A stretch of 64,000 nt of DNA from an uncultured Candidatus Puniceispirillum sp. (GTDB lineage: Bacteria > Pseudomonadota > Alphaproteobacteria > Puniceispirillales > Puniceispirillaceae): contig CAJJBY010000008.1 in assembly GCA_905182545.1 (NCBI GenBank), positions 1 to 64,000 of the forward strand. Direction: 5' to 3'. Shown here one piece after another: positions 35,934-46,800 of the stretch. Position 1 is the stretch's first letter. The number at the start of each line of letters is the position of its first letter. The translations under genes and the position numbers were made by a program. Below the pieces are notes generated by a model that saw nothing but the letters and a program-made list of their open reading frames with translations, was not told where the DNA came from and did not search any database.

Positions 35934-36490
35934 ATGACCGAAGATAGTTTCTCACCTTCATCATCGCGCCAACCGCACTGGCTTTTGCCACTCATGATTG
36001 GCGGCGGCGTCAGCGTGGTCTTAACACTATTCGCAATTGGTTATCTGATCTGACGACACCAGAACCAGTCCCAGACGATATCTACACCATCATGCAAAAA
36101 GCGAAGGCCAAGACCGAAACCGATAAAGCTGATAATAGTGAAGATGCCGAACCGGGAATTCCAAACAATGCGTCGCTGCTTCCAGATGGAACTTTTGATT
36201 TTGCCAAATACAGCTATTACAGCTTCCCCTTACCCTTTGTTAGCAACCTCGCTAGCGGTAAGGGAATGATAACCGCTGAAATCGCCATTGCGACTTATGG
36301 TGGTACAATGGCCAGTGAAAAGGTCATGAAGCAATTAGAGACCTTTAATCCTAAAATCCGATCGGCAATCAATCTCAAATTGTCAGATCAAAAACTCAGC
36401 GACGTCGACACAGTGGAAAAACGCAGACAGGCTTGCCAAGAGATTGTTGCAGGAGGTAAGGATTGTAGTCGATGGGCCAGTTATGAATGA
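35934..36490 (+). CDS. FliL-like single-pass membrane protein (one frame break)
   Basis: The start at 35934 is followed by a transmembrane segment (LMIGGGVSVVLTLFAIGYLI). After a frame break near 36050, a periplasmic domain follows (YYSFPLPFVSNLASGKGMIT, AEIAIATYGG, TFNPKIRSAINLKLSD, TVEKRRQACQEI). The anchor plus the pattern of short strands, then a helix with IRSAI and a final ELxxI-like helix, resembles FliL. FliL sits around the stator and aids torque. The match is by pattern only. The gene starts 6 bases after paralog 1, and its last residues include two cysteines. Confidence 0.5.
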
Positions 36491-37031
36491 GCCGTCAGCA
36501 ATTACCGATTTTCATTTTACAAAATTTGTGATCAGTGGCGCGCAATAACCGCCAACGGCCGGGTAGATATCCCTAATGGCTCGAACCAGCAAAAGATAAA
36601 ACTAGCGTTTCAAAAGCCGCATTTTCTTCGGGCGAAAGACGCGCCCGCTGGTGCGAGTCAGCGCGAGCATTTCGAATGGTTATATTGAATGGCTTCTTGC
36701 GGAAATGACCAGCGCATTTCAAGTCGGTTCTGCCGTGTCACCCGAAATTCAATATTAATATTCAACGGGTCAAAAAGCTGCGAGACCTGACGCTGGAATT
36801 CCGGAACATTGAAGATTTGAATATTTTTGGGAAAGATAACCGACCGTTTTACACCGCTATCTGCTGATATGGGCAGACGGCGCATCTTCCAGATCAAGAT
36901 CCAGCGACAAGCTGGCGCGGAGATGATGATGAGGCCGGATAGAAAGCCATTAAGCGACAATTACCTTAACACAATAATTAACTGTGGATAACATAAGCCA
37001 GTTGAATGTTTTCGTCAATACGGATAGGTAG
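36491..37031. other. Ambiguous region, possible fragments on either strand
   Basis: About 540 bases with no clean gene. On the plus strand a broken frame begins MNEPSAITDFHFTKF and, after a shift, continues DQWRAITANGRVDIPNGSNQ. It stops near 36690, and a later plus frame reads KLRDLTLEFRNIEDLNIFGK. On the minus strand a 100-codon frame (36658-36960) contains NIQIFNVPEFQRQVSQLFDP. Indels make the choice impossible by eye. It may be one damaged gene. Confidence 0.3.
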
Positions 37032-37679
37032 TTAGCCAAAAGCCACCGCTGTGGATAAACCCCATATCAAACCCATCAAATGATTGATCCAATAATGGCC
37101 TGATGGGGTTAGGGCGGCCCAGCCGATTACCAAAACCCCAATCACAATCCAATATAGGTTGCGGCGTAGCAAATATTTGACTGATGTTGAATTTCGACGG
37201 GCGGGCTTTGCCGCCAAATCAAGACCCGACAAAAGAGTGATCAATTCGAGGATATGTTTACGGTTTTGCGCAATATTATCTTCAAGACGGTCAAGCCGTT
37301 GATCTAATGCCTGAAAAAGCCGCTGATCATCACCGCAAGCGCTCATATCAGCATTTGCCCTGCTCATAGGCGATGACGGAGCAAATGGCTGATCCGACGG
37401 TTTGGGACGGATGGAAAAATTGAAAGTCCTCAGCGGTCCCTATATCATCTGTGGCCATGTCATCTGTAGCCATATCATCATTAGCAACCATATTTTGGTC
37501 TGGGCGTCTGGCGCATCATCCCATGCCCCAGCTAAACCAGCAAAATTTGCGGCTGGAATGGCAACAGGTTGAAATAAAGGGTCGGCAGCAGTGATCACTG
37601 GCGGCATTTCGGCAAGGCTGCGTTTCGCCGCTTCAATTTGTTCTTTTAATTCTGTAATCGAGACTTGCTGGCCCATCAA
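37032..37679 (-). CDS. Membrane protein with coiled coil, paralog 2 (frame breaks)
   Basis: The joined gene is about 215 codons. It starts MMGQQVSITELKEQIEAAKR (37679 or 37676). It has a linker with MATDD repeats recovered in a second frame, and a coiled coil (LDQRLDRLEDNIAQNRKHIL). A basic patch and a C-terminal transmembrane segment (LYWIVIGVLVIGWAALTPSG) follow, ending in a short periplasmic tail. Breaks lie in an A-run near 37495 and a T/A-run near 37420. It matches gene 35343-35927 in element order and in the LKxQIEAAKxxLA start, and points toward it. The function is unknown. Confidence 0.55.
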
Positions 37680-37828
37680 TCCCTACCCTGCACTGGCATA
37701 ATACCAAAACAATAACAAGTGGTTGCAAAAACCTTGCCAAGCCAGCGACTATCATATTGCCTGAAAATTAACGCAAGAACCAGTAGTGTTGGCGCATGCC
37801 AGTTGACGCTAGCAAATTCAGGTCTATT

Positions 37829-38047
37829 TTACCCGCTAGCAGTCACCGCCCGGAAGACGCTAAGCCAATGATTGGTTGTATAGCCTTTGTGATAACGGCT
37901 ATGATTGACCGGCATTGCCAGCCAATCCCGCGGATCATAGCCGTCTTCCGGTGCGTCCAATTCTTCGTCGGACGCCAGACGACGCCGCGGCTCACGCTGC
38001 GGCGCGCCTAAATCTTTTTGAATTTGTAAAAGATCATTCATCATCAC
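37829..38047 (-). CDS. Unrecognised 72-residue soluble protein
   Basis: The frame begins MMMNDLLQIQKDLGAPQREP, continues with an acidic stretch (RRLASDEELDAPEDGYDPRD) and ends HWLSVFRAVTASG. There is no signal or transmembrane segment. It lies between paralog 2 and mnmA on the same strand. It may be a real small gene, or a fragment ended early by an indel. Confidence 0.4.
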   Translation of the reverse strand: MMMNDLLQIQKDLGAPQREPRRRLASDEELDAPEDGYDPRDWLAMPVNHSRYHKGYTTNHWLSVFRAVTASG

Positions 38048-38126
38048 GCTGCTTGAAACGGCATGGAAACACCAAATGTTAGCTTTGCATGATCACAGAT
38101 TTAGACCAATTGCTGGTGCAAAGTCG

Positions 38127-39345
38127 TTATTGATCCTGATCGATATTGGCAACCAGCGGCGCCCGCACAATCCAGCCCCCACCAAGTAATTGATCGGGAT
38201 TAGCACCATCATAAATTGCCGCAGCCTGACCGGCGGCAATGCCATATTGCGCCTCATCCAGTCTGACCACAACAGCCGCTGCGCCGCCATCTTCATGGCA
38301 AATTACGCGCGCTGGCATCGCCGGTGCTGTATTGCGCAAACGTGCTAAAATCAGGGTATTGTCACGAGGCGCGCCATTGATCCAATTAACATCACCTAAA
38401 TGAACTTCGACGCAGGCAAGTGCCTTTTGCGGGCCAACAACCACCTGATTTGACGCCGCATCAATGGCGACAACATAAAGTGGGCCATCCGCCTCATCAG
38501 CACCAGCCCGCCCGCCAATACCAAGGCCGCGGCGTTGGCCAATCGTGTAATCAATCACGCCGTTATGGTGGCCAAGAACCGTGCCATCAATATGAACGAA
38601 TATCACCTGCATCAACCGCACCAGGCCGCAACCGGCGAACAACATCGCCATAACGCCCATTTGGCACAAAACAGATATCCTGACTATCCGGCTTTTCCGA
38701 AACGGTTAGCCCAAATTTACGCGCCAGATTGCGCGTTTCATCCTTATCAAGACCGCCAAGCGGAAACCGCAGATAATCTAGCTGTTCAGCCGTTGTGGCA
38801 AACAGGAAATAGGACTGGTCTTTTGCTGGATCAGCACCGCGAAGCAAACGCGGGCCATCATCACCATCAATGCGCTGGACATAATGGCCAGTGGCAAGGC
38901 AGTCGGCTTCGAGGTCACGCGCAGTTTTTAACAGATCGGTAAATTTCACCGTCTGGTTACAACGCACACAGGGAATTGGCGTTTCACCGCGAAGATAGCT
39001 ATCGGCAAAATCCTGCATGACCTGATCATGAAACCGGTTTTCGTAATCAAGCACATAATGCGGAATACCAAGACGTCCAGCAACCGTGCGGGCATCATGA
39101 ATATCAACACCAGCACAGCACGCGCCTTTGGTCTGTACCGCAACCCCATGATCATAGAGCTGCAAGGTAATGCCAATCACATCGAAACCCTGTTCATGAA
39201 GTAAGGCAGCCGTTACCGATGAATCAACCCCACCAGACATGGCGACAACAACGCGTGTTTCGGCAGGCGGTTTGGCAAAGCCAAGCGCATTAAGACCAGC
39301 AGCGATGCTGTCCTTTGCTTTGTTTTTTGCTGCTTGTACCGCCAT
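38127..39345 (-). CDS. mnmA: tRNA 2-thiouridylase MnmA (one frame break)
   Basis: MnmA thiolates U34 of Lys/Glu/Gln tRNAs using sulfur passed from a cysteine desulfurase. The joined protein is about 406 residues. The N-terminal PP-loop [18 protein letters not shown] and the catalytic Cys in [13 protein letters not shown] are visible. So are the GHYVQR region, [11 protein letters not shown], and the C-terminal beta domain ([19 protein letters not shown]). The second catalytic Cys would be in DSQDICF. The frame breaks near 38600 (GDI / VHIDG). It is an essential-type gene, so an assembly error is the best explanation. It is followed upstream by ferredoxin and cysteine desulfurase genes on the same strand. 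Confidence 0.93.
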
Positions 39346-39353
39346 AATCAGCC

Positions 39354-39668
39354 CTACATATCTTCTGGAATCGTCACACGCAAACCATCAAGCGAGTCCG
39401 ACATTTCAATCTGGCACCCAAGGCGCGATGTCTGCGCAAGGCCAAATGCCAGATCAAGCATATCCACCTCATCTTCGCCCGGTGCGCCGGTTTTGGCAAA
39501 CCAGTCGGCATCAACAATGACATGACAGGTCGCACAGGACAGACAACCGCCGCATGTTCCCTCAATGCCAAGTCCGGCATCACGCCCTGCTTCCATGACA
39601 GTGACACCATTTTCAACAGTGACATTATGGTCCGAGCCATCCGGCTTGGTAAAAATAATATTCGGCAT
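39354..39668 (-). CDS. fdx: 2Fe-2S ferredoxin (adrenodoxin type)
   Basis: This 104-residue electron carrier has the cluster-binding pattern [17 protein letters not shown] (Cys-x5-Cys-x2-Cys, plus one extra Cys) and a final Cys in RLGCQIEM. Such ferredoxins feed electrons to Fe-S assembly in the cytoplasm. It lies between cysteine desulfurase and mnmA, 8 bases from mnmA. The frame is intact. Confidence 0.92.
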   Translation of the reverse strand: MPNIIFTKPDGSDHNVTVENGVTVMEAGRDAGLGIEGTCGGCLSCATCHVIVDADWFAKTGAPGEDEVDMLDLAFGLAQTSRLGCQIEMSDSLDGLRVTIPEDM

Positions 39669-39761
39669 TTCGGGCGACTCCTTGTTTCAACTGTCTTTAT
39701 CGCGATTGCACTTTATTTGCAAATCCTGCTGAATTTGCAAATTCAACCTTAGCAAATCAAA

Positions 39762-40871
39762 TTATGCGGGTTGCTTGTACAGTCGCAAAAACACATCTGC
39801 AAGCGTTTCAAAGTCGCTTTTGGTGGTTGCCCATCCGCCTGAGATGCGAATGGCCTCGCCCGCGCGCGGCCCCGCACCCATCGACTCCAGCACATGGCTT
39901 GGTTTGACCTTACCCGACGAACAGGCCGAACCGGCACTAATCGCAACACCAGCAATGTCAAATGCCATCACCATTGTTTCAGCCGCTTTTCCCGATGCGG
40001 CAATACAGCTGGTATTGCCAAGTCGTGGCGCATCGCGGCCAAACACTGCAATCCCGCTTCGCTGATCCAGCATGCGGCTTTCAAAATCATCGCGCCATTT
40101 CGCCATTGTCTGATAATGGCCAATATCGCCAAGCGCATCATCTGCAGCACCACCAAAACCGGCAATGCCAACCAGATTTTCAGTGCCAGCCCGCCGCCCC
40201 TGTTCTTGACCGCCGCCACGAAGCAGGCTGGAAAGCCTGCATCCCGGGCGCACCAGCAACGCGCCAACACCCGACGGGCCACCAATCTTATGCGCTGACA
40301 GGCTGGCATAGCTGATTTTCGATGCGGCAAAATTGATATGGCGTTTGCCAAACATTTGCACCATATCGCTGTGCAAGGCGATATTTGCGCTTTCAGCCAT
40401 CACAGCAATTTCATCCATTGGCTGGATAACACCAGTTTCATTATTGGCGGCCATGATCGAGATAAGTGTTCGCGGCTTGGCCGCATTATCAATCCCAGCC
40501 ATTAATGTTGCCAGCATATCCAGATCAATGACACCATTTTCATCAACAGCAATCTGATGACAATTTTGATGCGCATGTCGCACCGAGTCATGTTCGATCA
40601 CGCTTGTGATAACATGATCATATTGCACCATCAAAAGATTATTGGCCTCGGTACCGCCACTGGTAAACACCACATCTGCAGCGCGGCATCCGGCAAGCAT
40701 TGCCACCGCACTACGCGCCGTTTCAACAATCAGACGGGCATTGCGTCCAAAGCCATGAACCGATGATGGGTTTGCTGGTGGCCCCATCGCATCCTGCATG
40801 GCAGTGATGGCAGCAGCACGCAATGGCGTTGTTGCATTATTATCAAGATAGATTGGCGTCTTACGCATCAT
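39762..40871 (-). CDS. iscS: Cysteine desulfurase (NifS/IscS family)
   Basis: This PLP enzyme takes sulfur from cysteine for Fe-S clusters and tRNA thiolation. The 369-residue protein has IYLDNNATTP at the start, FTSGGTEANNLL, the PLP lysine in SLSAHKIGGPSGVGAL and the catalytic Cys in SAGSACSSGKVKPSHVL. The start is at 40871 or one codon later. It shares strand and spacing with ferredoxin and mnmA, consistent with a sulfur-delivery group. It may be a NifS-like paralog instead of the main isc operon copy, since iscU is not adjacent. Confidence 0.92.
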   Translation of the reverse strand: MMRKTPIYLDNNATTPLRAAAITAMQDAMGPPANPSSVHGFGRNARLIVETARSAVAMLAGCRAADVVFTSGGTEANNLLMVQYDHVITSVIEHDSVRHAHQNCHQIAVDENGVIDLDMLATLMAGIDNAAKPRTLISIMAANNETGVIQPMDEIAVMAESANIALHSDMVQMFGKRHINFAASKISYASLSAHKIGGPSGVGALLVRPGCRLSSLLRGGGQEQGRRAGTENLVGIAGFGGAADDALGDIGHYQTMAKWRDDFESRMLDQRSGIAVFGRDAPRLGNTSCIAASGKAAETMVMAFDIAGVAISAGSACSSGKVKPSHVLESMGAGPRAGEAIRISGGWATTKSDFETLADVFLRLYKQPA

Positions 40872-40895
40872 TGATGACCAGCTTCACATAACAAC

Positions 40896-41645
40896 CTAGC
40901 TGACCAGCTTTGGCTTGGTTTTGCGCGGCGCTTTTTTCGGTGCGGCAGGTGCCGCCGCGCTGGCCAGCCTGTCCTCAAGATCGCTAAGGCGTGCGCGCTG
41001 GCTTTGCACTTCGTCAACAAGCGCTCTGATCGTGCGCTCACGCGGGTCAAGATCAATACCTGATTGAACACCATAGGCCATAAAGCTTGTATCAGCAACA
41101 GCCTTGGTTGTGGTTTTGCTCATCTGACGCGCAGGCACGCCAACAACGGTTGTTGCTTCGGGAACATCTTTTGTTACCACCGAATTGCCACCAACCCGCG
41201 CACAGCGATGAACCGTGATCGGGCCAAGAATTTGCGCTCCGGCACCAACAATCACATAATCGCCAAGCGTTGGGTGGCGTTTCGCCTCGCGCTGTTTTTC
41301 TGAGTCAACCGCAGGCATAACCCCGCCAAGCGTCACATCATGGTAGAGCGTGACATCACGGCCAATTTCGGCCGTTTCCCCAATGACCGTGCCCATACCA
41401 TGATCAACAAAGAAACCGGGGCCGATTTTCGCTGCAGGATGAATTTCGATTCCTGTTAGCACGCGCGCAATCTGCATGATCAGCCGCGCAATGAACCGAA
41501 GTCGCATCTGCCACAAAATATGCGACAAACGATAGGCCAGCATGACTTGAAAGCTTGGATATAGAAAGATCGCCGCCAGCCGGTTACTGGCTGCCGGATC
41601 GCGTTCCATAATCGCATTTAAGTCACGGCGTAAATTTGCAAACAT
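40896..41645 (-). CDS. cysE: Serine O-acetyltransferase CysE
   Basis: This enzyme acetylates serine with acetyl-CoA, the step before cysteine synthesis. The 249-residue protein has an N-terminal helical part and a left-handed beta helix with GIEIHPAAKIGPGFFVDHGM, GTVIGETAEIG, YHDVTLGG and RHPTLGDYVIVGAGAQILGP. The Ala/Lys-rich C-terminal tail (SDLEDRLASAAAPAAPKKAP) is an alphaproteobacterial-style extension. It lies upstream of the cysteine desulfurase on the same strand, so cysteine supply and use are neighbours. Confidence 0.93.
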   Translation of the reverse strand: MFANLRRDLNAIMERDPAASNRLAAIFLYPSFQVMLAYRLSHILWQMRLRFIARLIMQIARVLTGIEIHPAAKIGPGFFVDHGMGTVIGETAEIGRDVTLYHDVTLGGVMPAVDSEKQREAKRHPTLGDYVIVGAGAQILGPITVHRCARVGGNSVVTKDVPEATTVVGVPARQMSKTTTKAVADTSFMAYGVQSGIDLDPRERTIRALVDEVQSQRARLSDLEDRLASAAAPAAPKKAPRKTKPKLVS

Positions 41646-41855
41646 ATGTTTCGATCCAGTGTTGGCTTTGGCGGAAATAAAAATGGCTGACGGTTGATTT
41701 TTTGGTCAAGATCATCGACAGCAACCAGATTTAGACCGGTTTGTTACCAGCAAATCACACATTCGCGTGCATTAGGTGTGAAAGCTCGCTTGGCGTGTCA
41801 TGCATATTACGATATAAGCCCTGATTACGATAGTGCAAGATGAACGGAAAAACTT

Positions 41856-42518
41856 ATGCCCGAGGTTATCATAAACGGCCCCGACGGACGATTGGAATGC
41901 CGCTACATGCCAAGTGAGGTGCCTGACGCACCAACCGCCCTAATTCTGCACCCAGAGCCTGATAAGGGCGGCACGATGAATAACCGTGTCACCTATGCGC
42001 TGTACAAGCATTTCCAAGCGCGTGGCTTTGCCGTGCTTCGTTTCAATTTTCGGGGTGTTGGCCGCAGTCAGGGCGAATATGACAATGGCGAAGGCGAATT
42101 GTCAGATGCCGCAACCGCAATGGATTGGCTGCAGGCGCAAAATCCTGCATCACGTCAATGCTGGATTGCCGGATTTTCCTTTGGCGCATGGATCGGCATG
42201 CAATTGATGATGCGTCGCCCAGAAATTCGCGGTTTTATTTCGGCAACGCCGCCAGCATTGACCCATGATTTTTCATTTCTGGCTCCATGTCCGGCGTCTG
42301 GCCTGATTGTGCATGGCGAAAAGGACGAGCAAGTGCCACCCGATGCCATTCACAAGCTGGTTGATCGTCTTTCAATTCAAAAAGGCGTTACAATCGATAT
42401 TGATATCGTGCCCAGTGCTAATCATTTCTTTACCGATCAGCTTGACCCGATGATCGCACGCGTTGGCACCTATCTTGATATCGCACTGACCGAGCCGGAT
42501 TTTGATCCGTTGGCCTAG
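41856..42518 (+). CDS. Alpha/beta hydrolase
   Basis: This 220-residue hydrolase has an alpha/beta fold. The strand-nucleophile motif is WIAGFSFGAWIG (nucleophile Ser in GFSFG). An RFNFRGVGRSQGEYDNGEGE segment is typical of the CocE/YfhR-like small hydrolase group. A C-terminal LIVHGEKDEQVPP gives the acid residue, and SANHFF the histidine. It is cytoplasmic, with no signal peptide. The substrate is unknown. It lies 70 bases upstream of tyrS and is intact. Confidence 0.85.
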   Translation: MPEVIINGPDGRLECRYMPSEVPDAPTALILHPEPDKGGTMNNRVTYALYKHFQARGFAVLRFNFRGVGRSQGEYDNGEGELSDAATAMDWLQAQNPASRQCWIAGFSFGAWIGMQLMMRRPEIRGFISATPPALTHDFSFLAPCPASGLIVHGEKDEQVPPDAIHKLVDRLSIQKGVTIDIDIVPSANHFFTDQLDPMIARVGTYLDIALTEPDFDPLA

Positions 42519-42591
42519 CCTGAAACATCAACCGCCAACGCGCCGCTGCATCGGTGCGCTGGCTTTGACATTTTGACAATCTGGATCGAAG

Positions 42592-43835
42592 ATGAATTAC
42601 AAATCGAACCTAATCCAACAATTTAGTGAACGTGGCTATATTCATCAGGCCACCGATATTGATGCTCTTGACGCGCTGGCGGCCGATCATACGATCCCAC
42701 TTATATCGGCTTCGATTGCACTGCTGACAGCCTTCATGTTGGTTCGCTTGTGCAAATCATGATGCTTCGCATTTTGCAGCGATGCGGCCATAAACCAATC
42801 GTTTTGATGGGCGGCGGCACAACCAAGGTTGGCGACCCATCTGGCAAGGATACCGCCCGCCCACTATTGTCGGATCAGGATATCGAAATCAATAAAAACG
42901 GCATCAAAAGCGTTTTTGAAAAATATCTGACCTTTGGTGATGGCCCATCAGATGCATTGATGGTTGATAATGCCGATTGGCTCGACAGCCTTCATTATAT
43001 CCGGTTCTTGCGCGATTACGGGCCACATTTCTCGATCAATCGCATGATGGGCATGGAATCGGTGAAATTACGGCTTGAGCGTGAACAGCCCTTATCCTTT
43101 CTTGAATTCAACTATGCCATTTTACAAGCCTATGATTTTCTGGAATTGCGCCGCCGCTATGGCTGCCAATTGCAGATGGGTGGATCAGACCAATGGGGCA
43201 ATATTGTCACCGGCATTGATTTAACCCGCCGCGTTGATGGTCAGGAAATCTATGGTCTGACATCGCCGCTGATCACCACATCATCGGGTGCAAAAATGGG
43301 CAAATCGGCCAATGGCGCGATCTGGCTGAACGATGCGAAATTCTCCAGTTTTGATTTCTGGCAGTTCTGGCGCAATACCCAGGATTCAGACGTTGCGCGC
43401 TTTCTTGGCCTATTTACCGAATTGCCAATGGATGAGGTTCGCAAATTAGGCGCGCTTGAAGGCGCCGAGATCAACCAAGCCAAAATCATCCTTGCTGATG
43501 AGGCAACGCGGCTTTGTCACGGCATTGACGCTGCCGAAAAGGCCAAAGCGACCGCGCAAACCACCTTTGGCGATAAAGGCATGAGCGATGGCCTTCATCA
43601 AGTGATGATCAATTCAGCCGACGCTGCTAGCCTTAGCGTTATCACGGCTTTGAACATAGTAGGCTTTGCCAAATCGAATGGCGAGGCAAGACGGTTAATC
43701 CGTGGCGGCGGGGCAAAGCTGAATGACAATGCCATCACCGATGAAGGCGCCATGATCAGCCTTGCTGATTTCCAAGGTGGTAAGCTGAAAATGTCGGCTG
43801 GAAAAAAACGGCACGCGCTTATTATTTTATCGTAA
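42592..43835 (+). CDS. tyrS: Tyrosyl-tRNA synthetase (one frame break)
   Basis: The enzyme charges tRNA-Tyr. The joined gene is about 414 codons. The N-terminus ([20 protein letters not shown]) shifts frame near 42700 into [20 protein letters not shown], which contains the HIGH-type motif HVGS. The [33 protein letters not shown] and [13 protein letters not shown] segments are canonical. The KMSKS loop reads [14 protein letters not shown]. The C-terminal S4-like domain ([20 protein letters not shown]) is present. Losing the N-terminus would be lethal, so the break is almost certainly an error. Confidence 0.94.
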
Positions 43836-43853
43836 ATCAATAGCCCCGAGATC

Positions 43854-43876
43854 AGCGGCAAATCATGCCGCTTTTC
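43854..43876 (+). terminator. Rho-independent terminator after tyrS
   Basis: A 7-bp stem AGCGGCA / TGCCGCT with loop AATCA is followed by TTT and a short pyrimidine run, 19 bases after the tyrS stop. It also lies just past the end of the convergent AsmA-like gene. Confidence 0.6.
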
Positions 43877-43883
43877 TGGCGGT

Positions 43884-46800
43884 TTATTGCGCTGGTGCTG
43901 TTGCGGTTTCTCCCTCGCCAAATAGGCGTTTTTCTTCTCTACCTAGCCAGTTTGGCGAAAATAGGTCACGCAACAGGCCGGGGGCAATTGATGACACCGG
44001 ATTGACCGCTGTTTTCATATCATCCGATGTACCAGTGACGGTAAATTGGCTAACAAAGATGCCGCTTTTGTCCGCACCTGCGATAAAATCACCCAGCAGA
44101 GGCACTTTGCCAAGAAGCTCGCTGACTTGATTCACCGGCACCAAATTGCCACTCACATCCACTTTTTTGGTGGCACGATCATAAACCCCAAGCATAGTGA
44201 CGCCAACCGCCTCACCGCTGGCTTTCATGCTGACAATCTTTACCATTGGACCGCGCGTTTCTAAAACGGCCTCACCACGCTGAAACGCGGTGCCCTCACC
44301 CTCGACAAGCGAATATAGGCCAGCAAGGCTAAGCACTGAAAAAGCCCGCAAGGCTCTTGGCGCTTCGACAATCCTGAATTTTGTTAATTCAATCTTGGAA
44401 TCAAAAGATTTGAATTTGTTATCTTTGAAAACATTCGTCAGGCGCAATTGGCCACCACGAACCGTATCAGTCACTTTCAACCCAGATAATACCCGACCAG
44501 CATTTTTGGATTCGATCACCAATTTAGGATCATTCTTTGTTTTTGCATCAAAGCTCAGATTGACTTCACCGCCACCAATCAGGCCAGTGCCGGTAATCCT
44601 ATCGCCATTTATCCCAAACCCCATCTCAAGATCGGCTTCGGTGATCAATGGCGTCCCATCAACAAGCATGGTTCCCAGAAATTGGGCTTTGCCCATGCCG
44701 TCACTCGTGCGATTGCCCGATAACTGACCCGACAGGGCAATTTCGTTATCAACAACAATTTGGTCAGCGGTAAAATCAAAGATCAGTGTTTCACCACCAC
44801 TCACCCCTTCATTGCGACGAAGCGGTACAAGATTTACCAGCCTTGCTGTTGCACCGACTTTCCATGATGATTCGGCATTGCGCTCGATAATTAAATCTCG
44901 AATATCATTTCCCGGCCAGGCAACGCGCTCGAAAAAGGCGGCCTGTATCTTGGCCGTTGTATCAAAGGCAATTTGGCCTTGTGCTGACAGGCTGCCAGTG
45001 GCCACATCGATATTTTGCAATGACGCCACTTCACCTTTGCGAAGCAGGATGGTCATTGTTGCACGGCCATCCTCGGCTGGTAATTTCGCCCAATTCAATT
45101 TCGGCACATTAATTGACGCGCTGCCAAGATCGACCGTCATACCGATCTTTGCTTCGCCCATTGACAGGTCGCCGGAATACACAATTTTACCGCCAATTGA
45201 TCCAGCGATATCAAGGTCAAGTATCTTGGCGATCGCCGAGGCAAGCAAGGCCGATGGCGGGGTTTGCCCAACCAGTTCGGCATGGCGTTTTTGGTGATCA
45301 ATTTCGAGGCTGAATTCGCTTGGTGCGCCATAGACAGTCGCCGTGCCGGTAATCTGGCTATTATCGGTGGATATATCCATCACAAGTTCGGCATCATCAA
45401 TATTCAACTGGTTTGGCAGATTGCGGAACGAACCATTGCTGATCGTGGCATCTAGTTTCTGGATACGATTGGCTAGCGACGCGGATTTGCCAAGCGGCAA
45501 AGCGGCTTCAAGGCTGAATTCAACTTCACCATCAGCTTTGATTTTGCTGAAGTCAAAACTGCCATATTGTGACAAGCCAGCTTGGCGCGCCAAATCCATC
45601 GCCGTGTTGGCTGCGCCTTTGGCATTCAGCGAAATCATTGCATTTTTCTGGATATCTGTCAAGCACCGGCTCAATGACAACCCGGCCACGCTGCACGGCA
45701 ATATCGTCAATACGTCCAGTTAGAAAGCTGGCGGTAAACGCATCATTATCCCAGTAAAGATCAGCATCAATATTGGTGATAGCTGTCGCGCCTTTGGCCC
45801 AGATCAATTCGGCGTTACGCAATTTAATATCGCCTTCGACATCATAGAGTTTGCGCACGCCTTTGGCCGCGCCAAGATCAGCCGCAAATGATAATTTTGA
45901 ATCACGAACCCGTCCGGCCGGAATATTTTCCGCAACCCATGAAGCTGTTTCAGGCGCGGCCCATTGCGGCCATAATGCCGAAAATAATACCGCATCCATA
46001 TCCGGCACATTCAAATCTAGCTTTAAATCACGAAGCGTCCAGTCATCGCCAATTTCTAAGCGGCCACCAAGATTAAACTTTCCAGCGCTTCCCATATCGA
46101 ATGCCAGATTTTCCAATGTCGCCACATCGCCGCGAAGCATCGATTTTAATTGTCCAGATGCCAGATCGACCGATCGTTCATAACCGTCAAGAAGCATTGA
46201 CCCATCGGTCATTTCAAGATCGACAAGAACATCCTGAATTTGCCCACCTTTGCCAACATTCATGCCCAATGCGCCGCCAATCGTTGCGACAAGACGTTTA
46301 TATTGACCGCTGGCAAAATTTGCCCGAACGCTGGCAAACTGGCTTTCAAGACCAAGTTTAGATAATGTCAAAGCGCTGGTTTCAGATACAAAGGCACCTT
46401 GAAATTCAGCTTTGACAAATTTGAATTGGCCACCGCTGAAGCGTTGCCGCAAAGCCTGTTTTAAATCAGCCGCAACCGGATCAGGCCAACCATCGAGCAA
46501 TGATTGAATCGGCAGATTATTGGCCTCGATCATGCCCTTTACATTGGCAGATGGGGCATGAAACTGGGTCACCGCGCCATCAAAAGATAATCGCCGCTGA
46601 TCAGCAAAATTCAATGCCGCTTTGCTAACCATTAAACTGTCGCTGAGTCGGCTGTAGGAAAACACCAGATCAGCCGTATCAAAAGCCGCATCGCGGCCAA
46701 TACCCGGAATACCAAGCATGCCATCCACCAGCGCAACATCGGCATTCAGCTTGGTCAACAGATCGTCTTTCATCTCAAGGCTAAAATGCCCTGATAAAAC

